A DNA stretch of 64,000 bases from Roseateles terrae. Lineage in GTDB: Bacteria > Pseudomonadota > Gammaproteobacteria > Burkholderiales > Burkholderiaceae_C. A program made the translations under genes and the position numbers. This document shows, piece after piece, positions 34,429 through 44,960 of the stretch. Every line of letters begins with the position of its first letter. Position 1 is the stretch's first letter. The stretch spans positions 434,001 through 498,000 of the forward strand of contig NZ_JACHXO010000002.1 of assembly GCF_014192155.1 (NCBI RefSeq). The letters run 5' to 3'. The notes under the pieces are model-generated. The model was not told the origin of the DNA and did no database searches. It worked only from the letters and a program-made list of their open reading frames with translations.

Positions 34429-35324
34429 GTGGGCGATTCTAGGGGGCACCCCGACAACCGTCGGAAAGCCTCGGCCACTGCGGCGGCGTCAGGTCGCACC
34501 AAAACCACATGTACGAGGCCCAGCGCACGTGCCCGCGCGGCAATGCGCTCATGGGTAGCCACGGCGCGAACGGCGCGCCAGTTCACCGCGATGGGGGGCT
34601 GCGGCACCGAGCCCCGGTGAGCTGTGGCGTCCGGCGTCGTCCCGCACTCCGGTGACGTTCGTTGGGATGCTGAGGCCGTTGCCTCCCCGGCCACCATCGC
34701 GGCCAGATAGCCGATCGCTTCCGAGCTGCTGAACAGCCAGATGTGACGATCCGGTTGATGCAAGGCAGACGCCAGTTGCTGATGCGTCCGCGCATCCAGC
34801 ACCGGACACTGCCGACGATAGACACTCACCGCGGCCACCTGCGCCCCGGCTTCGCGCAGCCGGTCACCCAGCCATTCACGGCCGCCGTCGCCACGCACCA
34901 GCAGGGCGTGACGCCCCGTCCAGTCCGACCCCGCCACACGCTGGATTTCCGGCCAGAGATGCTCGGAATCCAGGCTGTCCGCGCCCAGCGGTGGTTGCAC
35001 GATCTGATCGGCCGGCACGCCGGCCGCCTCGAGCGCATGCGCGCTGCCCGGCCCGACCGTCGCGGCCAGCACACCGGCCGGCCAGGGCTGTCCGTTGGGG
35101 CGGTGATCAAAAAAGTGCTTCACCGCATTCGGGCTGACGAACATCACCAGCGCCAGTCGCGGCAGCTCCGCCCACGCCTGCGCGGCCAGCGCCGGGTCCG
35201 CGCCCGGCACGATGTCGATCAACGGAAAGGCCAGCGTGGGCACGCCCAGTCCGGCCAGACGTTCCGACCAGTCCCGGGCCTGCGCCAGCGGACGGGTCAG
35301 CAGCAGCCGAGGTCCGTCCGCCAT
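34425..35324 (-). CDS. hemD: Uroporphyrinogen-III synthase
   Basis: The 299-residue enzyme cyclises hydroxymethylbilane with inversion of ring D. It starts MADGPRLLLTRPLAQARDW at ATG 35324 and has the two-lobed HemD layout, with FPLIDIVP and LVMFVSPNAVKHFF in lobe 1 and LLVRGDGGREWLGD further on. HemD sequences are poorly conserved, and identity is supported by the position 4 bp after hemC. A 45-residue Ser/Thr-rich insertion lies around residues 205-245, making it longer than the usual 250 residues. Confidence 0.92.
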   Translation of the reverse strand: MADGPRLLLTRPLAQARDWSERLAGLGVPTLAFPLIDIVPGADPALAAQAWAELPRLALVMFVSPNAVKHFFDHRPNGQPWPAGVLAATVGPGSAHALEAAGVPADQIVQPPLGADSLDSEHLWPEIQRVAGSDWTGRHALLVRGDGGREWLGDRLREAGAQVAAVSVYRRQCPVLDARTHQQLASALHQPDRHIWLFSSSEAIGYLAAMVAGEATASASQRTSPECGTTPDATAHRGSVPQPPIAVNWRAVRAVATHERIAARARALGLVHVVLVRPDAAAVAEAFRRLSGCPLESPT

Positions 35325-35328
35325 GGGC

Positions 35329-36264
35329 TCAGACGTCCCCGAGATAACCGGCGGCACCGAGATCGCGGAGCGCCTGGGCCGCCTGCTGGCCCAGGGCTTC
35401 GGCAGCGGCCAGGTCGGTCACCGGCGCTGCGGCGGCAGCGCGCAGCAGGGGCCGATCGGTCTCGACCGGGTGGCCCAGCGCCGCGGTTAGCTGAAGGAGA
35501 CCGCTCGGTTCCCACACCGCATGCGCCGCCAGCGGCATGGAGCAGCTGCCGCCCAGCGCGCGGGACACCGCACGCTCGGCCACCACCGCCAGATGCGTCG
35601 GCACATGGGTCATCGCCAGCAGATGGGGCAGCAGCGGCTGATGTGCGGCCCGGATCTCGATGCCGAGGGCACCCTGACCGGCGCAGGGAATCATCTCGTC
35701 CACGCTGAACCATTGCCGGATGCGATGTTCCAGCCCGAGCCGCTTGAGCCCGGCCGCGGCGAGCAGGATCGCGTCGTACTGTCCTTCATCGAGCTTGCGC
35801 AGGCGCGTGTCCAGATTGCCGCGCACCGGCTCCACCCGCAGATCGGGTCGCAGATTGCGGATCTGGGTGACCCGGCGCAGGCTGGAGGTGCCCACGCAGG
35901 CGCCCTGCGGCAGCTCGGCCAGCGAGGCATATCGCGGCGACACCAGCGCATCGCGCGGATCTTCCCGCTCCAGCACGGCGGCCAGCACGAAGCCCTCGGG
36001 CAGCTCCATCGGCACATCTTTGAGCGAATGCACCGCCAGCTGCGCCCGGCCGTCCTCCAGCGCGTTTTCCAGTTCCTTGACGAAGAGCCCCTTGCCGCCC
36101 ACCTTGGACAAGGTCCGGTCCAGGATCTGATCTCCCCGCGTCGTCATGCCCAGCAGGGACACCTCCAGGCCGCGCGCCTGCAGCAGCGCCTGTACATGCT
36201 CCGCCTGCCAGAGCGCCAGGCGGCTTTCGCGCGTGGCGATCACGAATGCTTCTGTTTGCGTCAT
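35329..36264 (-). CDS. hemC: Porphobilinogen deaminase
   Basis: The 311-residue hydroxymethylbilane synthase joins four porphobilinogens. Key regions are [17 protein letters not shown] at the N-terminus, the catalytic-Asp region [32 protein letters not shown], and [13 protein letters not shown] with the cysteine that carries the dipyrromethane cofactor. I start at ATG 36264 (MTQTEAF); earlier starts lie in non-homologous sequence. It heads the haem operon and diverges from ppc over 194 bp. Confidence 0.97.
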   Translation of the reverse strand: MTQTEAFVIATRESRLALWQAEHVQALLQARGLEVSLLGMTTRGDQILDRTLSKVGGKGLFVKELENALEDGRAQLAVHSLKDVPMELPEGFVLAAVLEREDPRDALVSPRYASLAELPQGACVGTSSLRRVTQIRNLRPDLRVEPVRGNLDTRLRKLDEGQYDAILLAAAGLKRLGLEHRIRQWFSVDEMIPCAGQGALGIEIRAAHQPLLPHLLAMTHVPTHLAVVAERAVSRALGGSCSMPLAAHAVWEPSGLLQLTAALGHPVETDRPLLRAAAAAPVTDLAAAEALGQQAAQALRDLGAAGYLGDV

Positions 36265-36458
36265 GGGGGAGCATCGTAGCGGAGCGCGGGCCGGCAGCAA
36301 TCGGGCCTCCCACCCAGACGAAGCGTTGGTTGAGCGATATCGAGGTTTGGGGGACGGCTGCGCGTCAGTCGCCCGGGCGGAAACTGATACAGTCAAATGC
36401 AGGTAACTCGGTTACATCGCCCCGCCCTGCCACCCTCCTTCAGCCGCAAGACGACGCC

Positions 36459-39443
36459 ATGCCTGCCAGCCCCGCCTCCCGCTCCCGCTCCGTCAAGGCC
36501 GCCGCCGCGAAGCCTTCCGCAGCCGCATCCGCCAAGGGGAAGGGTCAAGCCCTCTCCAGGACTTCCGGCATGACGGCTGCAAAGACTGCTGTGAAGACTG
36601 CTGTGAAGACCGCTGCCAAGGCCAGCGCCAAGGCGTTGACGCTGCGCGCTGCAACCTCGCCTGCCGCCAGCCGCGCCGCCAAGGACAAGAACCAGCCGCT
36701 GATGGAAGACATCCGCCTGCTGGGCCGCATCCTCGGCGAGGTGATCCGTGAGCAGGAGGGTCGTGAAGCTTACGAGCTGGTGGAGAAAGTGCGACAGCTG
36801 TCGGTGGCCTTCCGCCTCAAGCGCGACGCGCAGGCCGGCAAGCAGATGGACAAGCTCCTCAAGGGCCTCTCCGGTGAGCAGACGGTGAGCGTGATCCGCG
36901 CCTTCAGCTATTTCTCTCACCTGGCCAACATCGCCGAAGACCGCCACCATGTGCGCCGCCGCGAGATCCACGACCGGGAGGGCAGTCTGCAGCCCGGCTC
37001 GCTGGCTTATGCACTGGAGCGGCTGTTCGAAGCGGGTGTGCGTCCCGGTGAAGTGGCTCGTACGCTGCAGCATGGCTTTGTCTCCCCGGTCCTGACGGCC
37101 CACCCGACCGAGGTGCAGCGCAAGAGCATCCTGGATGCCGAGCGCGCCCTCGCCGAGCTGGTCACCCAGCGCGACCATCTGCACACCGACCGCGAAAAGG
37201 CTGCGAACGAAAGCCTGATCCGCGCCCGGGTGACCCAGCTCTGGCAGACCCGCATGCTGCGGTATTCCAAGCTGACCGTCTCCGACGAAATCGAAAACGC
37301 GCTGAGCTACTACCACGCCACCTTCCTGCGCGAGATCCCGAAGCTGTATGCGGAACTGGAAGAAGCGCTGCCCGGCGAGTCGGTGGCGTCCTTCCTGCGC
37401 ATGGGCCAATGGATCGGCGGCGACCGGGACGGCAATCCCAATGTCACCGCCGACACCATGCGCCAGGCCTTGCGCCGTCAGGCCGAAGTGGCGCTGCGCC
37501 ACTACCTGACCGAGCTGCATGCGCTGGGCGCGGAGCTGTCGATCTCCCTGCGGCTGACCGGCGTGACGCCCGAGATGCAGGCCCTGGCCGAACGCAGCCC
37601 GGACCGCAATGAACATCGCATGGACGAGCCCTATCGCCGCGCCCTCACCGGCATGTATGCGCGGCTGGCCGCGACCCTGCACGAGCTCACCGGCACCGAA
37701 GCGCTGCGCCATGCGGTGGCACCGCAATCGCCCTACCTGACGCCGGACGAGCTGCTGGCCGACCTGCGGGTCATCCAGACGTCGCTGGAGAGCCATCACG
37801 CCCATGCGCTGATCGCACCGCGCCTGAAGCCGCTGATCCGTGCGGTGCAGGTCTTCGGCTTCCACCTGGCCACGCTGGACCTGCGCCAGAGTTCGGACCA
37901 GCACGAGCTGGTCGTGGCCGAGCTGCTGCGCATCGCCCGCGTCTGCGACGACTACAGCGCCCTGGACGAAGCTGCCCGTCGCCAACTGCTGCTGCGCCTG
38001 CTCAACGAAACCCGTCCGCTGCGGGTGCTGGGCATGGACTACAGCGACCACGCCGAGCGCGAACTGGCGATCTTCGAGACCGCCCGCGAATCGCTGCGCC
38101 GTTACGGGCGCGAGGCCCTGCGCCACTACATCATCTCCCACACCGAAGACGTCAGCGACCTGCTGGAGGTGCAGCTGCTGCTGAAGGAAGTGGGCCTGCT
38201 GCGCGGCACGCTGGACGGCGAAGCCACCAGCGACTTGATCGTGGTGCCGTTGTTCGAGACCATCGCCGACCTGCGCCACGCGCCACAGATCATGCGCAGC
38301 TTCTATGAACTGCCGGGCATGGCTGCACTGGTGCGCCGCTCCGGCGGCGAGCAGGACATCATGCTGGGCTACTCCGACTCCAACAAGGACGGCGGCGTCT
38401 TCACCAGCAGCTGGGAGCTCTACCGCGCCGAGATCGCGCTGGTGCAGCTGTTCGACGAACTGCGCCAGCAGGGGCCGCTGACGCTGCGCCTGTTCCACGG
38501 CCGTGGCGGCACGGTCGGCCGGGGCGGCGGCCCCAGCTATCAGGCCATCCTGGCGCAGCCCCCAGGCACGGTGAACGGACAGATCCGCCTGACCGAACAG
38601 GGCGAGGTGATCAACTCCAAATACGCCAATCCGGAGATCGGCCGGCGCAACCTGGAAACACTGGTGGCGGCCACGCTGGAAGCCACGCTGCTGCACCCGA
38701 CCAAGCCCGCGCCCAAGTCCTTCATGGACGCGGCGCAGGCGCTGTCCGACACCAGCTTCGCCGCCTACCGCGGCCTGGTCTACGACACGCCCGGATTCGC
38801 CGACTTCTTCTTTGCCGCCACCCCGATCCGCGAGATTGCGGAACTGAACATCGGCTCCCGTCCCGCGTCCCGCAAGGCGACACGCGCGATTGAAGACCTG
38901 CGGGCCATTCCCTGGGGCTTCAGCTGGGGCCAGTCCCGCATCACCCTGCCGGGCTGGTGTGGCTTCGGCTCCGGCGTGGCGAGCTTCCTTGGCAAGGGTG
39001 CCGAGCGCGACGAGAAGCTGGCGCTGCTCAAGCGCATGTTCAAGCAGTGGCCGTTCTTCCGCACACTGCTGTCCAACCTGGACATGGTGCTGGCCAAGGC
39101 GGACCTCGACATCGCCCAGCGTTATCTGGAGCTGGTTGAAGACAAGCGCCTGGGCAAAAAGATCTTCACCGCCATCCAGGCGGAGTTCCAGCGCACCGAA
39201 GAGGCGCTGGCGCTGATCACCGGCGATGGGCATCGACTGGCGGCCAACCCGGCGCTGGCGCGCTCCATCGAGCACCGCTTCCCCTACATCGATCCGCTGA
39301 ACCACCTGCAGGTGGAACTGATGCGTCGGTATCGCGCGATTCCGGTGGAGAACCGGGCCGAGGATCCGCGCATGGAGCGGGTGCAGCGGGGCATCCACCT
39401 GTCGATCAACGGGATCGCTGCCGGTCTGCGCAACACGGGTTGA
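36459..39443 (+). CDS. ppc: Phosphoenolpyruvate carboxylase with Lys/Ala-rich N-terminal extension
   Basis: The 994-residue enzyme carboxylates PEP to oxaloacetate, refilling the TCA cycle. Catalytic regions include [37 protein letters not shown] and [14 protein letters not shown]; the C-terminus ends [13 protein letters not shown] as in the family. Relative to E. coli PEPC there are about 85 extra N-terminal residues, rich in Ala and Lys with repeats [18 protein letters not shown], resembling histone H1-type tails. ATG 36459 has a weak ribosome site; a start nearer [15 protein letters not shown] (about residue 86) would remove the extension, so its translation is not proven. Confidence 0.97.
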   Translation: MPASPASRSRSVKAAAAKPSAAASAKGKGQALSRTSGMTAAKTAVKTAVKTAAKASAKALTLRAATSPAASRAAKDKNQPLMEDIRLLGRILGEVIREQEGREAYELVEKVRQLSVAFRLKRDAQAGKQMDKLLKGLSGEQTVSVIRAFSYFSHLANIAEDRHHVRRREIHDREGSLQPGSLAYALERLFEAGVRPGEVARTLQHGFVSPVLTAHPTEVQRKSILDAERALAELVTQRDHLHTDREKAANESLIRARVTQLWQTRMLRYSKLTVSDEIENALSYYHATFLREIPKLYAELEEALPGESVASFLRMGQWIGGDRDGNPNVTADTMRQALRRQAEVALRHYLTELHALGAELSISLRLTGVTPEMQALAERSPDRNEHRMDEPYRRALTGMYARLAATLHELTGTEALRHAVAPQSPYLTPDELLADLRVIQTSLESHHAHALIAPRLKPLIRAVQVFGFHLATLDLRQSSDQHELVVAELLRIARVCDDYSALDEAARRQLLLRLLNETRPLRVLGMDYSDHAERELAIFETARESLRRYGREALRHYIISHTEDVSDLLEVQLLLKEVGLLRGTLDGEATSDLIVVPLFETIADLRHAPQIMRSFYELPGMAALVRRSGGEQDIMLGYSDSNKDGGVFTSSWELYRAEIALVQLFDELRQQGPLTLRLFHGRGGTVGRGGGPSYQAILAQPPGTVNGQIRLTEQGEVINSKYANPEIGRRNLETLVAATLEATLLHPTKPAPKSFMDAAQALSDTSFAAYRGLVYDTPGFADFFFAATPIREIAELNIGSRPASRKATRAIEDLRAIPWGFSWGQSRITLPGWCGFGSGVASFLGKGAERDEKLALLKRMFKQWPFFRTLLSNLDMVLAKADLDIAQRYLELVEDKRLGKKIFTAIQAEFQRTEEALALITGDGHRLAANPALARSIEHRFPYIDPLNHLQVELMRRYRAIPVENRAEDPRMERVQRGIHLSINGIAAGLRNTG

Positions 39444-39536
39444 GCGTCAGCGTCATCGGAGGGCGGCGCGGGTGACCGGCCAGCCCGAGGTGGCGACGTC
39501 CAGGCGGCCCTGTCCCGGCGTGACCGGGCAGCGGCG

Positions 39537-40343
39537 TCAGCGCTGGCCCGCCAGCGCCTCCCGCACGGCGGCCACCTGGCGGCGAGAGACCGCCAGCCAT
39601 TCATTCACATGGGCCACCCGCACGGCCCAGCCCAGCTCGCCGCCGCCATCGCCATCGCCCTCCCCTACGGTGGGGACATGGCGCTCCAGCTCGCGCACCG
39701 CCGCCTTGGCCACCAGGGCGTTGCGGTGCACCCGCAGGAAGCGGTCGCCCAGGCGCTGTTCCAGATCGGTCAGCGACCCATCCATCACATGGCTGTGGGT
39801 GGCGGTGCGCAGCGTCAGGTACTTCAGCTCGGCCTTGAAATACAGCACCTCGGCCAGCGGCACCCGCAGCAACCGTCCGCGTTCGGTGATGTTGATGACC
39901 GGCCCGTCGTCCGCCGGCGGCGCGTCCTGCGGGTGTCGCGCCTTGGCCGCCGCCCGTTCCACCAGCCGCTGGGAAGCCCGCGTCAGACTGGCCTGCAGCC
40001 GCTCGCGACGCACCGGCTTGGTCAGATAGTCCAGCGCTTCCAGCTCGAAGGCCTGAAGCGCATGCTGCGCATGGGCGGTCACGAACACGATGGCCGGGGC
40101 CATCGGACGCCCCATCAGCGCCTGGGCCAGCCCGAGCCCGTCCAGGCCCGGCATCTGCACATCCAGCAGGATCAGGTCACAGCTGTGGTCACGCAGCCAG
40201 TTCAGCGCCTGCTCGCCGCTGGCGGCCTCGGCGGCCACCTCCGCACGCGGATCGTCATTGGCTTCCACCAGGCCCCGCAATCGCAGCCGGGCCAGCGGCT
40301 CGTCGTCCACGATCAGCACCTTCAGCGGCGGTTGGGTCAGCAT
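39537..40343 (-). CDS. LytTR-type response regulator (AlgR-like)
   Basis: The 268-residue regulator has a receiver domain (KVLIVDDEPLARLRLRGLV; phosphoacceptor in LILLDVQMPGLDGL) and a C-terminal LytTR DNA-binding domain (about residues 150-265, LAEVLYFKAELKYLTLRT and RFLRVHRNALVAKA). I start at ATG 40343 with GGGA upstream. It follows its histidine kinase partner by 29 bp. The linker has a Pro/Ala/Asp-rich stretch and the LytTR domain a Gly/Asp insert (GEGDGDGGGE). AlgR-type pairs control surface and virulence traits in Pseudomonas; targets here are unknown. Confidence 0.92.
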   Translation of the reverse strand: MLTQPPLKVLIVDDEPLARLRLRGLVEANDDPRAEVAAEAASGEQALNWLRDHSCDLILLDVQMPGLDGLGLAQALMGRPMAPAIVFVTAHAQHALQAFELEALDYLTKPVRRERLQASLTRASQRLVERAAAKARHPQDAPPADDGPVINITERGRLLRVPLAEVLYFKAELKYLTLRTATHSHVMDGSLTDLEQRLGDRFLRVHRNALVAKAAVRELERHVPTVGEGDGDGGGELGWAVRVAHVNEWLAVSRRQVAAVREALAGQR

Positions 40344-40372
40344 GTCGTTCCCTGTTCGATCAGCCAAAACAC

Positions 40373-41497
40373 TCAGCGCGGCAGCAGGATCCGCACCATG
40401 AAACGGGTCGGCGACGGCGCCACCTCGATCCGCGCCGCGACATCGTGCATCAGTCGCAGGCGCTGCTTCACATTCTTCAAGGCCAGACCGTGGCCACGGG
40501 TGCGCGCCGTGGCGCCCACGGTGTTGACCACCCGGATTTCCACTTCGTTGCCTCGAACGCGGGTCAGGATGCTCACATCGCCGCCGCCGTCGTTGGGCTC
40601 CACCCCGTGGCGCACCGCGTTCTCCACCAGCGGCTGCAGCAGCAGCGGCGGCACCCGGGTGTCATCGCCATGCGGATCGACCTGCCAGTCCACTCGCAGC
40701 CGCTCACCAAACCGCAATTGCTCGATCGCCAGATAGCGCTTGGCCAGATCGACTTCCTGCGACAGCGGCACGCCTTCAGTCCGCGGGCCCGTGTCGGCCA
40801 GCGCCACCCGGAACAGTTCCGCCAGGTCTTCCAGCACTTCTTCCGCGCGGGATGGGTCCACGCGCACCAGCGCAATCGCGGTGTTGAGGGTGTTGAACAG
40901 AAAATGCGGACGGATGCGGGACTGCAGTTCCACCAGCCGCGCCAGCGCCTCGGCGGGCGCCTGGGCCCGCTCGCGCAGCATCAGCCAGAACAGCAGCACC
41001 GCCGCCCCCAGCGCACCGAAACCGGCGGCGCCGACCCGTTGCAGCGGGGTCAGCACATCCACCCCCATCAGCACCAGCAAGCCGGTGCCCAGATGCGCAC
41101 AGGCTGCGCCCAGCGCGATCGGCAGCGCCCATTGCGCGCCTTGCGGCAGACGCGCCAGCACGCGTTTCAGTCCGCACACGATCAGCAGCCACGCCAGCAG
41201 CGCCGTCATCGACGCCACCGTGCTGGTGCCCATCGCCCACGCCCAGTTGATCAGGGACTGCTGCGCCATCGCCAGACCCAGTCCCTGCACCAATTGCACG
41301 CCCAGTACCGCACGCAGCACCAGCCCGACATGACAGACGTCAAAGCGGCGGCGCGGATCGATCAAGGGGGTGGGCGGCATCGGCCGGGTCTCCAGCCGCG
41401 TGTCTTCCCACGCCGCCTGGGACGCCAGCGTCGACGGCGGGGCGGATGGCGGCTGGGAATGTTGCGCGCGGCGGGTGGTTGGCGCCCGATCGGCCAT
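40373..41497 (-). CDS. LytS/AlgZ-type sensor histidine kinase
   Basis: The 374-residue kinase has a 50-residue Pro-rich cytosolic leader, four hydrophobic segments (about residues 55-180, such as VLRAVLGVQLVQGLGLAM and STVASMTALLAWLLIVCGL) and a His-kinase region of the LytS class. The phosphorylated His lies in QSRIRPHFLFNTLNTAIALV, the N-box in LVENAVRHGVEP and the G-box in GHGLALKNVKQRL. It has no large sensor domain, so the signal is probably membrane-borne. It is 135 bp from the divergent argH. Confidence 0.93.
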   Translation of the reverse strand: MADRAPTTRRAQHSQPPSAPPSTLASQAAWEDTRLETRPMPPTPLIDPRRRFDVCHVGLVLRAVLGVQLVQGLGLAMAQQSLINWAWAMGTSTVASMTALLAWLLIVCGLKRVLARLPQGAQWALPIALGAACAHLGTGLLVLMGVDVLTPLQRVGAAGFGALGAAVLLFWLMLRERAQAPAEALARLVELQSRIRPHFLFNTLNTAIALVRVDPSRAEEVLEDLAELFRVALADTGPRTEGVPLSQEVDLAKRYLAIEQLRFGERLRVDWQVDPHGDDTRVPPLLLQPLVENAVRHGVEPNDGGGDVSILTRVRGNEVEIRVVNTVGATARTRGHGLALKNVKQRLRLMHDVAARIEVAPSPTRFMVRILLPR

Positions 41498-41631
41498 GGG
41501 GTCTTGGTCCTCGCCCTTTAGAATCGTGCCGCATTCTCCCCCACCGGGTGACCCATGGCCGCCCGGTTCGCCACAAGACGTGACGCCGGTTACGACTTGC
41601 CCCGAAGTTTCTGCCGTCTGCTGAGCCCGCG

Positions 41632-43041
41632 ATGTCCAATCCCTCCGACAACCAACTGGCCAACAAATCCCAGGCCTGGTCTGCCCTCTTCTCCGAGCCG
41701 ATGAGCGACCTGGTCAAGCGCTACACCGCCAGCGTCGACTTCGACAAACGCCTGTGGGACGCCGACATCCGCGGCAGCCTGGCCCATGCCGACATGCTGG
41801 CCGCGCAGTCCATCATCAGCGCGGAAGACCACGCGTCCATCCAGCGCGGCATGGCGCAGATCCGCGAAGAAATCGAATCCGGCCGCTTCGAATGGAAGCT
41901 GGACCTGGAAGACGTGCACCTGAACATCGAGGCCCGCCTGACCGAACTGGTGGGCCTGGCTGGCAAGCGCCTGCACACCGGCCGCAGCCGCAATGACCAG
42001 GTCGCCACCGACGTGCGCCTGTGGCTGCGCGGCGAGATCGACGTGCTGGTCGGCCTGCTGACCGAGCTGCAGAAGGTGCTGGTGCGCCAGGCCGAGCGGC
42101 ATGCCGACGTCATCCTGCCGGGCTTCACCCACCTGCAGGTGGCCCAGCCGGTGAGCTTCGGCCACCACATGCTGGCGTATGTCGAGATGTTCGCGCGCGA
42201 CGCGGAGCGCCTGCTCGATGCCCGCCGCCGTGTGAACCGCCTGCCGCTGGGCGCCGCCGCACTGGCCGGCACCAGCTATCCGCTGGACCGCGAACGCGTG
42301 GCCCGCACGCTGGGCATGGAAGGCGTGGCGCAGAACAGCCTGGACGCCGTCAGCGACCGGGACTTCGCGATTGAATTCAGCGCCGCCGCCGCGCTGATCA
42401 TGGTGCACATCTCGCGCCTGTCGGAAGAGCTGATCCTGTGGATGAGCCAGGCCTTCGGTTTCATCGCCCTGCCCGACCGCTTCTGCACCGGCTCCAGCAT
42501 CATGCCGCAGAAGAAGAATCCGGACGTGCCGGAACTCGCGCGGGGCAAGAGCGGCCGGGTGGTGGGTCATCTGATCGGACTGATCACCTTGATGAAGGGC
42601 CAGCCGCTGGCCTACAACAAGGACAACCAGGAAGACAAGGAACCGCTGTTCGACACCGTCGATACGCTGAACGACACCCTGCGCATCTTCGCGGACATGA
42701 TGGACGGTCTGACGGTCAAGGCGGACGCGATGGAGCGCGCCGCCCTGAAGGGCTACGCCACCGCGACCGACCTGGCGGACTATCTGGTGAAGAAGGGCCT
42801 GCCTTTCCGGGACGCGCATGAGGTGGTGGCCCATGCGGTGAAGACGGCGCAGGCCCAGGGCGTGGACCTCTCCGCGCTGAGCCTGGAAGCACTGCGGCAG
42901 TTTGATCAACGCATCGAAGCCGATGTGTATGACGTGCTGTCCCTGCAGGGCTCGCTCAATGCGCGCAACATTCTGGGCGGCACGGCACCGGCCCAGGTGC
43001 GGGAACAGGTGAAGCGCCATCAGGCACGGCTGGGCGGCTGA
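41632..43041 (+). CDS. argH: Argininosuccinate lyase
   Basis: The 469-residue enzyme splits argininosuccinate into arginine and fumarate, the last step of arginine synthesis. The signature sequence [17 protein letters not shown] of the fumarase/aspartase superfamily lies about residue 285. Other markers are [18 protein letters not shown] and [20 protein letters not shown]. Length and N-terminus ([21 protein letters not shown]) are normal. It is separate from other arginine genes. Confidence 0.98.
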   Translation: MSNPSDNQLANKSQAWSALFSEPMSDLVKRYTASVDFDKRLWDADIRGSLAHADMLAAQSIISAEDHASIQRGMAQIREEIESGRFEWKLDLEDVHLNIEARLTELVGLAGKRLHTGRSRNDQVATDVRLWLRGEIDVLVGLLTELQKVLVRQAERHADVILPGFTHLQVAQPVSFGHHMLAYVEMFARDAERLLDARRRVNRLPLGAAALAGTSYPLDRERVARTLGMEGVAQNSLDAVSDRDFAIEFSAAAALIMVHISRLSEELILWMSQAFGFIALPDRFCTGSSIMPQKKNPDVPELARGKSGRVVGHLIGLITLMKGQPLAYNKDNQEDKEPLFDTVDTLNDTLRIFADMMDGLTVKADAMERAALKGYATATDLADYLVKKGLPFRDAHEVVAHAVKTAQAQGVDLSALSLEALRQFDQRIEADVYDVLSLQGSLNARNILGGTAPAQVREQVKRHQARLGG

Positions 43042-43061
43042 GCATCAGAAGGACACACACA

Positions 43062-43544
43062 ATGAGTACGCTGGACTGGTCGGACACTCTGGTCTTGAAT
43101 CAACCGGAGCTGGACCACACCCACGAGGAATTCGTGGATCTGCTCAACCGCTTCGGCGACACGCTGGACCGCGGTGAAGACGCCCTGCCCGCCTTCAAGG
43201 CGCTGCTGGCCCACACCGAGGAGCACTTCGCGATGGAAGAGCGCTGGATGGCGGCGACCGGCTTCGAGCCGGAGAACTGCCACAGCAGCCAGCATGCGAT
43301 GGTGCTGAACGTGATGCGGGAAGTGGTTCGCTACGCTGAGGAACTGGGGGACCGGGAGCCGATGCCCATCGTCCGGCAGGAACTGGCGCAGTGGTTCCCC
43401 GGCCATGCGGAGATGATGGATGCGGCGCTGGTCTACACGATGCAGCAGCGCGGCTTTGATCCGGCCACTGGCGAGTTCAAGGAACCGGCGCTGGAAGGCG
43501 CCACCGCCGGTGGCGGCTGCGGCAGCACCAGCTGCGGACACTGA
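43062..43544 (+). CDS. Bacteriohemerythrin
   Basis: The 160-residue protein is a single hemerythrin four-helix bundle that binds O2 at a di-iron centre. Expected ligands are visible in LDHTHEEFVDLLNRF, HTEEHFAMEERWM, HSSQHAMVLNVM and WFPGHAEMMDAAL. It starts LDWSDTLVLNQPELDHTHEEF, which fits the family. The C-terminal tail ends GGGCGSTSCGH, two cysteines and a His in a Gly-rich context that the fold does not require. It is 21 bp after argH and may share its transcript. Confidence 0.93.
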   Translation: MSTLDWSDTLVLNQPELDHTHEEFVDLLNRFGDTLDRGEDALPAFKALLAHTEEHFAMEERWMAATGFEPENCHSSQHAMVLNVMREVVRYAEELGDREPMPIVRQELAQWFPGHAEMMDAALVYTMQQRGFDPATGEFKEPALEGATAGGGCGSTSCGH

Positions 43545-43697
43545 AACCACGCGGGCGGGCAGTCACCGTCACTCGGGCCATCCCGGCCCTTCCGACCACG
43601 GTTGCCCTCCCGCATGCACCGGGCATTCCACCCCGCCTGTACGCCACCGCACCCCCCCTGCTGACAGGGGCTGACTCGGCGTCCGCCACAATGTCGC

Positions 43698-44960
43698 ATG
43701 GCTGATTCGACGCCATCGCTGCCCGATCGCCTGATCGCCCATCTGGACATGGACGCCTTCTACGCGTCCGTGGAGCTGCTGCGTTATCCGGAACTCAAGG
43801 GCATGCCGGTCGTGGTGGGAGGGCGCCGCGCTCACACCCCGCAGCTGCGCGCCGACGGCACCCGCGAGTTCTACAAGCTGCAGGACTACACCGGTCGCGG
43901 CGTGGTCACCACCTCCACCTATCCGGCGCGTGCGCTGGGGGTGTTCTCCGCCATGGGGCTGATGAAGGCGGCCCTATTGGCGCCACAGGCCATCCTGCTG
44001 CCGGCGGACTTCGAGGCCTACCGCCATTACTCACGGCTGTTCAAGGCGGCGGTGCGCGAGATGGCGCCCGTGGTGGAAGACCGCGGCATCGACGAAATCT
44101 ATATCGACCTGACCGACGTGCCGGGCGTGCGCGACCCGGTCGGCCACGATCCCCTGGGCGGCGTGCGCTCCCTGGCGCGGGACATCAAGAATTCGGTCTT
44201 CAGCGCCACCGGGCTGACCTGCTCCATCGGCGTGACGCCCAACAAGTTGCTGTCCAAGATCGCTTCAGAACTGGACAAGCCCGATGGCCTGACCGTGCTG
44301 ACGATGGACGATCTGCCCACCCGCATCTGGCCCTTGCCGGTGCGGCGCATTAACGGCATCGGGCCCAAGGCCGGCGCGCGTTTGAACGAGCTGGGCATCG
44401 AGACGGTGGGGCAGCTGGCGCAGGCCCCGCAGGAACTGCTGTCCCAGCATTTCGGGCCGGGCTACAGCGTGTGGCTGCATCAGGCCGCGTGGGGTCTGGA
44501 CGACCGGCCGGTGGTGACCTATAGCGAGCCGGTGTCCATCAGCCGCGAGACCACCTTTGAGCGGGACCTGCATGCCAAGCGGGACCGGGCGGAGCTCTCC
44601 AGCATCTTCACGGCGCTGTGCGAGCAGCTGTCATCGGACCTGCAGCGCAAGGGCTACCAGGGACGGACGATCGGGATCAAGCTGCGCTTCGAAGGCTTCC
44701 GGACGGTGACGCGAGACCTGACGCTGGACGCTCCCGTGCAGGATGCGGCGTCCATCCGTCAGGCGGCGGGCCAATGCCTCAAGCGGGTGGATCTGACGCA
44801 GCGGCTGCGGCTGCTGGGGGTGCGGGTGGGCAAGCTCAGTCGGCCCGGCACGGAGGAGCCGGGGCGCAAGACACGACGCGCGGGCGCTTCCGCCGGTGGC
44901 GCCGCCGGCGCTGCGGCTCAGTCGGGCCCGGTGCCGGAGACTTTGCCGCTGTTTGACTGA
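43698..44960 (+). CDS. dinB: Y-family DNA polymerase (DinB/Pol IV type)
   Basis: The 420-residue translesion polymerase has the catalytic D17 and D19 (LDMDAFYASVE, with a likely steric gate at Y22) and a second acidic motif DRGIDEIYIDLTD in place of the usual SxDEAYLD. The helix-hairpin-helix is NGIGPKAGARLNELGI, and the little-finger domain follows to residue 365. The C-terminus ends PETLPLFD, a beta-clamp-binding peptide. Compared with E. coli DinB there is a roughly 22-residue insertion after GMPVVVGGRR. Its last 43 bp overlap the convergent DUF454 gene. Confidence 0.94.
   Translation: MADSTPSLPDRLIAHLDMDAFYASVELLRYPELKGMPVVVGGRRAHTPQLRADGTREFYKLQDYTGRGVVTTSTYPARALGVFSAMGLMKAALLAPQAILLPADFEAYRHYSRLFKAAVREMAPVVEDRGIDEIYIDLTDVPGVRDPVGHDPLGGVRSLARDIKNSVFSATGLTCSIGVTPNKLLSKIASELDKPDGLTVLTMDDLPTRIWPLPVRRINGIGPKAGARLNELGIETVGQLAQAPQELLSQHFGPGYSVWLHQAAWGLDDRPVVTYSEPVSISRETTFERDLHAKRDRAELSSIFTALCEQLSSDLQRKGYQGRTIGIKLRFEGFRTVTRDLTLDAPVQDAASIRQAAGQCLKRVDLTQRLRLLGVRVGKLSRPGTEEPGRKTRRAGASAGGAAGAAAQSGPVPETLPLFD

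Noticed and set aside
36393-39398. Long minus-strand open frame opposite ppc
   Set aside because: Mirror frame in a high-GC gene; the plus strand is clearly PEP carboxylase and the opposite product is Gln/Ala/His-rich without domains.
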